A stretch of 64,000 nucleotides of DNA from SIG565 sp045646145 (GTDB lineage Bacteria; Bacillota; Clostridia; Oscillospirales; Acutalibacteraceae), in NCBI GenBank assembly GCA_045646145.1, contig JAZRKE010000082.1:6801-70800 (forward strand). The letters run 5' to 3'. Shown here in pieces: positions 43,751 through 51,671 of this stretch. Each line of letters begins with the position of its first letter. Position 1 is the stretch's first letter. The position numbers were made by a program, and so were the translations under genes. The notes beneath the pieces were generated by a model. That model was given only the letters and a program-made list of their open reading frames with translations, ran no database searches and was not told the origin of the DNA.

Positions 43751-44422
43751 ATGAATTTTGTTTTAGATATTATCATTGTTGCAATTATAGTTTTATTCAT
43801 AATAATTTCCGCCAAAAAGGGATTTGTTAAAACTATTATTGAATTTGTAGGACTTTTAGCAGCGCTTTATTTAGCTCTGACATTGAGCTCTCCTTTAGCC
43901 GATTTTACATATGATAAAGCTGTAGAGCCCACAGTTACCGTTGCCATTGATTCGGCAATAGAAAATGTGAGCGAAACTCCTGACACAACTCTTAAAGAGA
44001 CGGTGTATAATTCCCTTCCTGAATTTATTTCAAATAATATTGATTTTTCTCAGTTCGAAATTCAAGCAGGGGAGAACACCACTCAAGAAATATGCAAAAA
44101 TATTGTTAAACCAATTTCAATTTCTTTTTTGAAGGCAATATTTACACTAATTTTATTTTTAGTCTTCCGGATAGTTGTTAGTATTATTGCAAAATTACTA
44201 AATAAACTGTTCTCTTTCAGTATTATCGGTACTGCCAATTGCATTTTGGGCGGTGTTTTAGGGTTTCTAAAGGGCATAATATTTGCAGTGATTTTTGTTA
44301 TATTAGCCGAAATTTTAATTTCGTTTACAGGTGGCTTTTTTGTATTTACTCAGGAGGCTATCGACAATTCAATAATATTTAGCTTTGTTGCTAAATTTCT
44401 TCCCACAAGTTTTCTTATCTAA
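43751..44422 (+). CDS. CvpA family membrane protein
   Basis: This 223-residue protein has four hydrophobic spans: IIIVAIIVLFIIISAKKGF at the start, a second near ~32-48, and two in the C-terminal half, with AKKGFVKTIIEFVG typical of CvpA/colicin V production family. The central loop (~60-115) is acidic and variable. It follows the DUF5711-like gene by 12 bases. The family's role in envelope homeostasis is poorly defined. Confidence 0.8.
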   Translation: MNFVLDIIIVAIIVLFIIISAKKGFVKTIIEFVGLLAALYLALTLSSPLADFTYDKAVEPTVTVAIDSAIENVSETPDTTLKETVYNSLPEFISNNIDFSQFEIQAGENTTQEICKNIVKPISISFLKAIFTLILFLVFRIVVSIIAKLLNKLFSFSIIGTANCILGGVLGFLKGIIFAVIFVILAEILISFTGGFFVFTQEAIDNSIIFSFVAKFLPTSFLI

Positions 44423-44440
44423 AAGGAGTTTAGATTTTTG

Positions 44441-46714
44441 ATGAAATTATGTTACAAATGCAAAAAAAGACCGGCGGTCGTTTTTATTTCCGACCCTACG
44501 AATCCGTCCTCTGAACCACAGGGACTTTGCCTTGTCTGTGCAAAGGAATCAGGGATTAAGCCTATTGACGATATGCTTAAAAAAATGAATATTTCGGATG
44601 AGGATATTGAACAGATGAGTGATCAGTTTATGGATATTATGTCCATAGCTGAAAATGAGGATGGCGAGGATGCTTTCTCTTTAGGAACCGCTCCGGCATT
44701 TCCTTTCTTAAATAATATTTTCGGCACCCCATCACAAGCGGGTACTGCTGGAGATAAAACTGATAAAAAAGAGAAATCCAAGGAAAAACACAAAGAGAAG
44801 AAAAGACGCTATTTAAGTCAGTATTGCACCAATCTCACCGAAAAGGCCAAATCAGGTAAGCTTGACGCAATAGTTGGCAGAGAAAACGAACTATATAGAG
44901 CTATTCAAATCCTCTCTCGTCGTTCGAAAAATAATCCTTGTTTAATTGGTGAGCCGGGTGTCGGTAAAACCGCAATTGCAGAGGGCCTTGCTCTAAAAAT
45001 AGCTTCAGGCGAGGCGCCTGCAAGACTGTTAGATAAGGAAATTTTACTTTTGGATTTAACGGGTCTTGTTGCAGGTACACAGTTTAGAGGTCAGTTTGAA
45101 AGCCGCGTTAAAGGTCTTATAGATGAAATCAAAAATGAGGGTAATATTATTCTCTTTATTGATGAAATCCATAATCTTGTTGGTGCAGGTGATTCTACCG
45201 AGGGCTCAATGAATGCTGCCAACATTCTAAAACCTGCGCTTTCTCGCGGCGAAGTTCAGGTAATCGGTGCTACCACATTTAAAGAATATCGCAAATATAT
45301 CGAAAAAGATGCCGCCTTAGAGCGTCGTTTTCAGCCAATTACTATTGAAGAGCCTTCTGTTGATGATTCCGTAAGCATTTTGATGGGGGTTAAGCGTTAT
45401 TATGAGGGCTTCCACAATGTAACGGTACCTGATGATTTAATTTCCAAGATAGTAAATCTTTCTGAACGCTATGTTAATGATCGCTTTTTACCCGATAAAG
45501 CTATTGATTTGTTAGACGAGGCTTGTGCTTGCTCGAGCCTTGCTAATAAAAATGTTGATGAGCTCTATCAGATTAATAAGAAAATCGCTGAATGCCACAT
45601 TGAAATTGAGAATTTAGAGTCAGAGCTTGATAATCCCGATTATGAAAAACTGGCAAACAGCAGAGCAAATCTTGAAAAGTACAAAAATAAAGCTGAGCTA
45701 TTATATAAACCCGCATCAGACAATGTTGTTACTGATATGGATGTTGCAAAGGTAATTGAACTTTGGACGGGAATTCCCGCAACCAAAATTCAGGAAAGCG
45801 ACCTTAAGAAACTTTCAAGACTTGAAGCTGAGATAAAGAAGAGAATTATAGGTCAGGATGAGGCGGCTCATTTGGTTGCAAACGCTGTAAAGCGGTCCCG
45901 TGTTCAGACAACACCTCACCGCAGACCCGCATCCTTTATATTTGTAGGACCTACAGGAGTAGGAAAAACAGAGCTTGTTAAGGTACTTTCTGAGCAGTTA
46001 TTCTCAACACCTGAAACAATGATAAGACTTGATATGTCCGAATATATGGAGAAGCATTCTGTATCGCGTTTAATTGGTGCGCCTCCTGGATATGTCGGAT
46101 ATGATGAGGCAGGTCAGCTTACTGAAAAAGTAAGAAGAAAACCTTATTCGGTAGTGCTTTTCGATGAAATTGAAAAGGCACACCCCGATGTTCTTAATAT
46201 TCTTCTTCAAATTTTCGATGATGGCAGAATAACCGATTCTCAGGGTCGTACAGTTAATTTTGAAAACACGATTATTGTTATGACCTCCAATGCAGGCAGT
46301 AACGATAAAGGCGGTATTGCAGGCTTTGAGAAAACAAAAGAAGATGTTTCCCGAGAGAAAGCCGTTAATGCTCTAAAAGAGTTTTTACGTCCTGAGTTTA
46401 TTGCAAGAATTGATGAAATTATTGTATTTTCTCCGCTCGGCATAGATAGTCTTAAAGGTATAACCCGACTAATGCTTGATGATTTTGCCCGCGTAATGAA
46501 AGAGAAAAATATTACCGTTACATTTACCGATAGCGTTATTGAACGATTAGCAGTAATCTCTGAGGGCGCAAAGGCAGGAGCGAGGGAACTTCGCTCAAAT
46601 ATTAGAAAATTCATTGAGGATAAGGCTGTTGATGTAATAATCAATAACTGTGACAAAACACTCAACGAAATGAATTTTGATTACAAAAATGATTTTTTAA
46701 TTAACTTTAAATAA
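44441..46714 (+). CDS. ClpE-like ATP-dependent unfoldase
   Basis: This two-AAA Clp ATPase (757 residues) lacks the ClpC N-domain. Instead it begins with a ClpE-style zinc motif, CYKCKKRP and CLVCAKESG. AAA-1 has Walker A GEPGVGKTAIAEG and FIDEIHNLVGAG. A UVR-like coiled coil lies at ~385-430. AAA-2 has GPTGVGKTELVKVL and LFDEIEKAHPDV. Some clients would be passed to ClpP, which is not in the window. A TTG three bases upstream is equally well spaced from AAGGAG. Confidence 0.85.
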   Translation: MKLCYKCKKRPAVVFISDPTNPSSEPQGLCLVCAKESGIKPIDDMLKKMNISDEDIEQMSDQFMDIMSIAENEDGEDAFSLGTAPAFPFLNNIFGTPSQAGTAGDKTDKKEKSKEKHKEKKRRYLSQYCTNLTEKAKSGKLDAIVGRENELYRAIQILSRRSKNNPCLIGEPGVGKTAIAEGLALKIASGEAPARLLDKEILLLDLTGLVAGTQFRGQFESRVKGLIDEIKNEGNIILFIDEIHNLVGAGDSTEGSMNAANILKPALSRGEVQVIGATTFKEYRKYIEKDAALERRFQPITIEEPSVDDSVSILMGVKRYYEGFHNVTVPDDLISKIVNLSERYVNDRFLPDKAIDLLDEACACSSLANKNVDELYQINKKIAECHIEIENLESELDNPDYEKLANSRANLEKYKNKAELLYKPASDNVVTDMDVAKVIELWTGIPATKIQESDLKKLSRLEAEIKKRIIGQDEAAHLVANAVKRSRVQTTPHRRPASFIFVGPTGVGKTELVKVLSEQLFSTPETMIRLDMSEYMEKHSVSRLIGAPPGYVGYDEAGQLTEKVRRKPYSVVLFDEIEKAHPDVLNILLQIFDDGRITDSQGRTVNFENTIIVMTSNAGSNDKGGIAGFEKTKEDVSREKAVNALKEFLRPEFIARIDEIIVFSPLGIDSLKGITRLMLDDFARVMKEKNITVTFTDSVIERLAVISEGAKAGARELRSNIRKFIEDKAVDVIINNCDKTLNEMNFDYKNDFLINFK

Positions 46715-46728
46715 TTTCAATTTTTTGC

Positions 46729-46757
46729 TTGACTATCGGCAGGAACTGTGGTATTAT
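46729..46757 (+). promoter_or_regulatory. Sigma-A promoter of tRNA-Gly
   Basis: TTGACT (46729-46734), 17 bases, TATTAT (46752-46757), 18 bases before the mature tRNA. Confidence 0.8.
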
Positions 46758-46774
46758 AATTCTTGCCGATTCTT

Positions 46775-46849
46775 GCGGGTGTAGTTCAATGGCTAGAATC
46801 CCAGCCTTCCAAGCTGGTCGTGTGGGTTCGATTCCCATCACCCGCTCCA
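46775..46849 (+). tRNA. tRNA-Gly (anticodon TCC)
   Basis: A full cloverleaf is present: GCGGGTG acceptor, anticodon loop CTTCCAA, GGGTTCGATTCCC T arm, encoded CCA end. Confidence 0.96.
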
Positions 46850-46893
46850 AAAAGAAACGACAATTTTCGACAAGAAGATTGTCGTTTCTTTTT
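46850..46893 (+). terminator. Terminator of tRNA-Gly
   Basis: AAAGAAACGACAA after the tRNA pairs with TTGTCGTTTCTTT (ending ~46892), followed by T-rich sequence. A 12-base copy of part of the 3' arm (ATTGTCGTTTCT) recurs at ~46938. Confidence 0.8.
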
Positions 46894-46984
46894 GTTCTTT
46901 TAACTGTTCTCTTTTCTTTTTTCTTTCCTCTCTAAAATTGTCGTTTCTAGATAATTGATAAGGGAGAAGAGATAAAAGAAAAGG

Positions 46985-47037
46985 CGCTTTGCTATGCAAA
47001 GCGTTGATTTAAAGAATGAATTATGATATAATTCATT
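46985..47037. repeat. Two perfect inverted repeats ahead of the four-helix-bundle pseudogene
   Basis: CGCTTTGC/GCAAAGCG (46985-46992 with 46996-47003) is followed by AATGAATTAT/ATAATTCATT (47015-47024 with 47028-47037). The second contains a GATATAAT -10-like element, so it could be an operator-promoter or a transcript hairpin. Confidence 0.5.
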
Positions 47038-47051
47038 TAGAGGTGAAAGTA

Positions 47052-47402
47052 ATGAACAGTCCATTACTTGATAAATCTCTTGATTTTGCAACAAAAATAG
47101 TTTAATTTTACGAAGATTATTCTAAAATAAGAAAAGATACAACTATTGCAAAACAATTACTCCGTTCTGCCACTAATGTTGGTGAAAATATAAATGAAGC
47201 AATTTATGGTAACAGTAAAGCTGATTTTATTTCTAAACTACATATTTCTCTTAAAGAAACCGGCGAAAGTATTTATTGGCTTACATCATTAAAAAGAACA
47301 AAGTTGATTGATTATAACTTTGATGATTTACTTTTTCTCGCTGAAGAAATTAAAAGAATGTTGATAGCATCATTAAACACCGCAAAGGAGAATAACAAAT
47401 GA
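47052..47402 (+). pseudogene. Four-helix-bundle (23S rRNA IVP-like) protein interrupted by TAA
   Basis: With a GAGGTGAAAG site before ATG 47052, the frame gives MNSPLLDKSLDFATKIV then TAA (47103-47105), then continues 98 codons as FYEDYSKIRKDTTIAKQLL, RSATNVGENINEAIYGNS, KLHISLKETGESIYW to the end. This is the four-helix bundle/S23-type family (SATNxGxNxxEA). The single stop in otherwise intact sequence suggests recent inactivation, a sequencing error, or recoding. The next gene's start overlaps its stop (ATGA). Confidence 0.8.
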
Positions 47403-47617
47403 AAAAAAGTTCTTTTAATTCTTTTTGTGTTGATAATAGTTTTATGTGGTTGTAAAAATACAAATTATAGAGAACAGATTTTCTCCTTGGTTGAAGGAAA
47501 TAATATAATTCTAAATCAATATATTATTGAAAACGATTTCATAGGGAATATTCCATATGAAATTGCAAATCTATACATTAAGGAAATCGAAGTTGTTGAT
47601 AATAACAGAATAAATTC
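47399..47617 (+). pseudogene. Small lipoprotein gene, frameshifted at a poly-A run and truncated
   Basis: ATG 47399 is followed by seven A. In the +1 frame the sequence reads VLLILFVLIIVLCGC, a signal peptide with lipobox, then NTNYREQIFSLVEGNN and so on. Six A instead of seven would restore the frame from the ATG. The reading frame runs into tRNA-Ala at 47618 and ends inside it, so the 3' part is missing. No function can be assigned. Confidence 0.65.
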
Positions 47618-47693
47618 GGGCCTGTAGCTCAGTTGGTAGAGTGTTCGGTTCGCATCCGAAAGGTCGAGGGTTCGACTCCCTTCAGGTCCACCA
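47618..47693 (+). tRNA. tRNA-Ala (anticodon CGC)
   Basis: GGGCCTG/CAGGTCC gives the G3-U70 pair that identifies alanine tRNAs. The anticodon loop TTCGCAT sits in a TTCGG/CCGAA stem. T arm GGGTTCGACTCCC and encoded CCA are present. No own promoter is visible just upstream, where the lipoprotein remnant lies. Confidence 0.93.
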
Positions 47694-47700
47694 TAACGCG

Positions 47701-47788
47701 CAAAGACGAACTCTTTATATCGTAAAGAACGTCTTTGCCTTTACAGAAGAAATACCACCTAAGCCTTAATTGGCTTGGGTGGTATTTC
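47701..47788 (+). terminator. Two hairpins downstream of tRNA-Ala
   Basis: CAAAGACG/CGTCTTTG (47701-47737) is followed by a longer hairpin pairing GAAATACCACC and AAGCC with GGCTT and GGTGGTATTTC (47749-47788), then TTTTCT. The second is a convincing terminator. Confidence 0.75.
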
Positions 47789-47831
47789 TTTTCTATAACG
47801 TTTGAAGTTGTTCAAGCAATTACTTTTAATG

Positions 47832-47860
47832 TTGAAATTGCATGAGAATTACCGTATAAT
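47832..47860 (+). promoter_or_regulatory. Sigma-A promoter of the orphan membrane protein
   Basis: TTGAAA (47832-47837), 17 bases, TATAAT (47855-47860). Confidence 0.75.
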
Positions 47861-47893
47861 AATATCATTATGCGGACTAAAAAGGGGAAAAAT

Positions 47894-48595
47894 ATGGAAA
47901 ACACTAAAAGACGCAAAAAAATATCGGCTATATTTGATGTTTTTGGCTATTCCTTAATAGGAATACTTTCTTACATTTTTGGACTTTTTCTTCAAGACTA
48001 TAATACAAGCAATCATTATATATTGGAATCAATAAAATGTTTTTCGCCACTCGGACAATTAATTATTGCAACAATACTATTTCAGTTAGTTTTAATCCTA
48101 TCTTTTGGTAAAATATATGCTAGTTCCATACTATGCACAAATACAAAAACTATTCCGTATAAAGTTTTCAAAATATGTATTTGGGTTCTGTTTTTTGTAT
48201 TGTTTTTAATATTGGTTACTATCAAACATGTATATGGCGGTTCCTTTGTATTATTTTTGATTAATGTAGCAATTCTTGTTGGAATATACCTACTAAATTA
48301 TTTAGTTTACAAAATCAAGTTAAATATTGAAAAAAACAAGGAATTAAAAAAGACTTCAAGATATGTTTTAGTATGTCCTGCTATTTTGATGGTGGGCGTG
48401 AACATTTATTATGGTTCTAACATATGCGATTTTATCGAAGGAAATAATTACAACATTTATGTTGGCTTGGTATTTTTACTGTTTTTCGTATTTATGTACT
48501 TTTTTAATTCAAAAAAACTTTTTCCATATATTCTATTTGTTTTTGTTTTTTTAATTATGGGTCTTTTAGCATTACCGGTTAATACTTGTTTTTGA
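47894..48595 (+). CDS. Hypothetical multi-span membrane protein
   Basis: The 233-residue protein starts at ATG 47894 after AAGGGGAAA; an ATG at 47870 would sit almost on the transcription start. A basic N-terminus (NTKRRKK) precedes about six to seven hydrophobic spans. No family is recognised. The coding end runs directly into the serine-recombinase fragment: its TGA stop (48593-48595) lies within recombinase sequence, so the native C-terminus may be lost. It lies in a patch of decayed genes, and is probably acquired. Confidence 0.55.
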   Translation: MENTKRRKKISAIFDVFGYSLIGILSYIFGLFLQDYNTSNHYILESIKCFSPLGQLIIATILFQLVLILSFGKIYASSILCTNTKTIPYKVFKICIWVLFFVLFLILVTIKHVYGGSFVLFLINVAILVGIYLLNYLVYKIKLNIEKNKELKKTSRYVLVCPAILMVGVNIYYGSNICDFIEGNNYNIYVGLVFLLFFVFMYFFNSKKLFPYILFVFVFLIMGLLALPVNTCF

Positions 48596-49637
48596 TTTGT
48601 ATGCACAGGGACAGACGATTGCTCAAATCGTTCGGGAATTAAATACGAGAGGTCACCGCACCTTAAAAGGCAGACCGTTTACCCACAATAGTTTGCGGAC
48701 TATGCTGAAAAACGAAAAGTATATCGGTATTTATACTTATAAGGATGAAGTGCGTTTAGAAAATGCTATTCCTCCTATCGTAGACACTGCAACATTTTAT
48801 AAGGTTCAGGAAATGCTTAAATACAATCAGCGTGCTGCCGCACACAGGAATGCCAAAGTAGAGTATCTGCTAACCGAAAAATTATTTTGCGGCAAGTGCG
48901 GTGCTATGATGGTAGGAGTAAGCGGAACAAGCAAAACCGGTAACCGTCATCACTATTACTACTGTCATAATCAGCGCAAAAAGTTGTGTACTAAAAAGCC
49001 GGTTCGCCAAGTATGGATTGAAAATCTTGTATTAGAATACATAATTAATCTCGTAAAAGATGAAGATATGATCGAGTTCATTGCAGAAAATACGTATCAG
49101 TATTATTTGGAGCAAAATACGGAAACGTCATATACCGAATCTTTAAGACAAGCTCTTGCGGATATTGAAAAATCCATCGCTAATTTGGTGAGAGCTATCG
49201 AGCAAGGAATTATCAATGAAGCCACCAAGAACCGTATGGATGAGCTTGAGGAACAGAAAGGCGAAATAAAAATTGCGTTAGCAGAAGCCCGCCTTAAAGA
49301 AAATCTTGGGCTCAACAAAGAACGTATACTACATTTTCTGCATCAGTTCACCAATATGGATTATACGGACATCGAGTGTCAGAAGCGCTTGATCAAAATC
49401 TTTTTAAACTCAGTTTTTGTATATGATGATAAGGTAGTATTGACCTTCAACTATTCCGGAGATAATCGAACTATTACCTTAAAGGAGATTGACGCCGGAT
49501 TAGAGCAGGGCGTTCGACTACCCCGTGCGTTGAGCCACCAAGAAAAAGCATCGACTTTGTCGGTGCTTTTTTCAATGAAATTAACCTTTCGACGAGTGAA
49601 ATATCTTTGTTATGAAATACTTACGCGTGTGAAATAA
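48589..49637 (+). pseudogene. Large serine recombinase, C-terminal half only
   Basis: Homology begins abruptly with VFDLYAQGQTIAQIVRELN, the recombinase domain after the missing catalytic resolvase domain. PFTHNSLRTMLKNEKYIGIY, a zinc ribbon (CGKCGAMMVG ... YYYCHNQRKKLC) and a coiled coil (~180-240) follow. Without the N-terminal catalytic Ser it cannot recombine DNA. The frame also reads through a terminator-like hairpin at 49544-49570, so the true end is probably near 49540 and the last ~30 codons spurious. Confidence 0.8.
49544..49570 (+). terminator. Terminator at the end of the recombinase fragment
   Basis: AAAAGCATCGAC (49544-49555) pairs with GTCGGTGCTTTT (49559-49570), with one G-T pair, and is followed by TT. 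It lies inside the open frame. Confidence 0.65.
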
Positions 49638-49879
49638 TTGCTTTGCAAACCTTAAGAGGCTAATTTTATTTAATATTCGATGTTTAAACACTTAGGTCAA
49701 GATAAATAAAGATTTATAATTTGTACAACCTTAAAATAGTCTTTGCGACTTTAGTTGAATAAATTTTTGCTTTATATTCTTTTTATTTAATTTTCATCAT
49801 AAACCTAACAGTGTTTTATGCGGTTACTTCGTTATTCTACACAAAATTTTTAGTAAATTTTTGAAATTTATAAAAATGC

Positions 49880-49908
49880 TTGACAAAATTTATAAATTAA
49901 GTTAATAT
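49880..49908 (+). promoter_or_regulatory. Sigma-A promoter of the sigH-like gene
   Basis: TTGACA (49880-49885), 17 bases, TAATAT (49903-49908). The rest of the 49638-49879 gap is AT-rich and shows no gene or clear structure. Confidence 0.7.
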
Positions 49909-49938
49909 GTTATATATAGTTTAAAAATTGGAGCAAAT

Positions 49939-50490
49939 ATGGATTATTGCCGCAAAACCGACGAAGAACTCATTAAACTGATTAAAAATGGGGACAATGA
50001 AAGTTTACAAACCTTAATCAAAAAGTATAATGGAATAATTCATAAAAAAGCCTCTGTTCTTTGCCCATTTGCCGATACTGACGATATGGTGCAAGAGGGG
50101 ATAATAGCTCTGTATTCAGCGGTTAATGTTTATGACGAGTCGCTTTCTTCGTTCTCAACATTTGCTAACCTCTGTATTGAGCGCAGTATGATTAATGCTT
50201 ACCGTAAAATTTTCAGTAAAAAAAATATTTCTCATAATACTGCGGTTTCAATAGATGAAATAGAAAAACCTGTAACTGCCACACCCGAGTCCCTTATAAT
50301 CGAAAAGGAGGACTGTCTGGCTTTTACCGCGAAAATTAAAAATGCACTTTCAGCATTTGAATATAAGGTTTTGTGCGAATACCTAAATAACAGGTCTTAT
50401 GACGTAATAGCACTGAATCTTAATTCCGATAAAAAGGCGATTGATAATGCTATGGTGCGCCTGAGACACAAAATAAAGGCTATTAGTTAG
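49939..50490 (+). CDS. sigH: RNA polymerase sigma factor, SigH (Spo0H)-like
   Basis: This 183-residue sigma-70-type factor has region 2 DDMVQEGIIALYSAVNVYD and STFANLCIERSMINAYRK, and region 4 SAFEYKVLCEYLNNRSYDVIA with KKAIDNAMVRLRHK, closely following SigH (CIxRxxIxAxR, KxxDNALxRxRxK). SigH controls early sporulation genes such as spo0A. At 183 residues it is shorter than Bacillus SigH (~218). A related stationary-phase factor of the same branch is the alternative. Confidence 0.75.
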   Translation: MDYCRKTDEELIKLIKNGDNESLQTLIKKYNGIIHKKASVLCPFADTDDMVQEGIIALYSAVNVYDESLSSFSTFANLCIERSMINAYRKIFSKKNISHNTAVSIDEIEKPVTATPESLIIEKEDCLAFTAKIKNALSAFEYKVLCEYLNNRSYDVIALNLNSDKKAIDNAMVRLRHKIKAIS

Positions 50491-50552
50491 CTTTTATTAT
50501 AAATTTCACAGTTTACTGTGTAAAACGAAAATCAAGAGAGAGGTAACAAGAG

Positions 50553-50846
50553 ATGTTTGAGGACAAGACTTTAGTTTGCAAAGACTGTGGCGAAGAATTC
50601 GTTTTCACTGCTCGTGAGCAGGAATTCTATGAGTCAAAAGGCTTTGTAAACGAGCCCCAGCGTTGCAAGCCTTGCCGCGACAAACGTAAGAATGCCGGCA
50701 GAGCTCCGCGTGAATTACACGAAGCTACCTGCAATGCTTGCGGTGGAGTTGCAAAGGTTCCCTTCATTCCGCGCGATGACCGTCCGGTTTATTGCAGCGA
50801 GTGCTTTGCTAAGATGAAGGAAGCAGAAAATGCTGATGCAGAATAA
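50553..50846 (+). CDS. Small zinc-ribbon protein
   Basis: This 97-residue protein has three CxxC-type pairs: VCKDCGEEF, RCKPCRDKR, and CNACGG with YCSECF. FTAREQEFYESKGF and KVPFIPRDDRPVYC match a widespread clostridial zinc-ribbon family. A nucleic-acid or protein-binding role is guessed only from the zinc sites. AGAGAGGT precedes the ATG. A terminator follows. Confidence 0.8.
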   Translation: MFEDKTLVCKDCGEEFVFTAREQEFYESKGFVNEPQRCKPCRDKRKNAGRAPRELHEATCNACGGVAKVPFIPRDDRPVYCSECFAKMKEAENADAE

Positions 50847-50873
50847 TTATATTTACATAATATAAATATTCGT

Positions 50874-50900
50874 ACCGCCCATTAATAAATGGGCGGTTTT
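50874..50900 (+). terminator. Terminator after the zinc-ribbon gene
   Basis: ACCGCCCATT (50874-50883) pairs with AATGGGCGGT (50888-50897), followed by TTTT. Confidence 0.85.
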
Positions 50901-50976
50901 TCTTTAAAATTCACATATTATTAATACAATTTTACTCTTTATACTTTAAAATATTCTAAAAGAAAGGAGCATTACA

Positions 50977-51663
50977 ATGTCTACCGAAAAAATTTTAATT
51001 GTTGATGATGATACAAATATTTGCGACCTTTTAAAATTATATATAGAAAAGGACGGTTTTACCGCCATTACCGCTAATGATGGATTAACAGCCGTTAAGC
51101 TCAATGAGAGCGAAAGGCCAGACTTAATTTTACTTGATATTATGCTCCCTGGTCTTGATGGGTGGCAGGTTTGCCGTGAAATCAGAAAAACATCAAGTGT
51201 TCCCATTATTTTAGTTACTGCAAAAGGCGAAGTGTTCGATAAGGTTTTAGGTCTTGAACTAGGTGCTGATGACTACATAACCAAACCATTTAATACTAAA
51301 GAGGTCGTGGCAAGAATCAAGGCGGTACTCCGCCGAAGCACTAAAGAAAGTGAACACTCTACAAAAGAGGTTTCATTTGATAAACTTAAAATCAACCTGA
51401 CAAATTATGAATTGATAGTTGAGGGTAAATCAATAGATACGCCTCCAAAGGAACTCGAGTTAATTTATCATCTAGCCAGTAATCCGAATCGCGTTTTCAC
51501 GCGCGATCAACTTCTTGATGAGGTTTGGGGTTTTGATTATTACGGAGATTCAAGAACTGTAGATGTTCATGTTAAAAGACTTCGCGAAAAGCTTGAAGGA
51601 GTTTCATCAAATTGGGAACTCAAGACGGTTTGGGGAGTTGGCTATAAATTTGAAGTTAAATAA
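50977..51663 (+). CDS. OmpR-family response regulator
   Basis: This 228-residue two-component regulator has acidic D10/D11, phosphoacceptor D54 (LILLDIMLPG) and a conserved Lys in DYITKPF. A winged-helix DNA-binding domain (~130-228) shows TPPKELELIYHLASNPNRVF and DSRTVDVHVKRLREKL. AAAGGAG precedes the ATG. It starts the regulator-kinase-HtrA operon, an arrangement like WalRK/HtrA envelope-stress systems; the signal is unknown. Confidence 0.92.
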   Translation: MSTEKILIVDDDTNICDLLKLYIEKDGFTAITANDGLTAVKLNESERPDLILLDIMLPGLDGWQVCREIRKTSSVPIILVTAKGEVFDKVLGLELGADDYITKPFNTKEVVARIKAVLRRSTKESEHSTKEVSFDKLKINLTNYELIVEGKSIDTPPKELELIYHLASNPNRVFTRDQLLDEVWGFDYYGDSRTVDVHVKRLREKLEGVSSNWELKTVWGVGYKFEVK

Positions 51664-51671
51664 GGGAAAAT

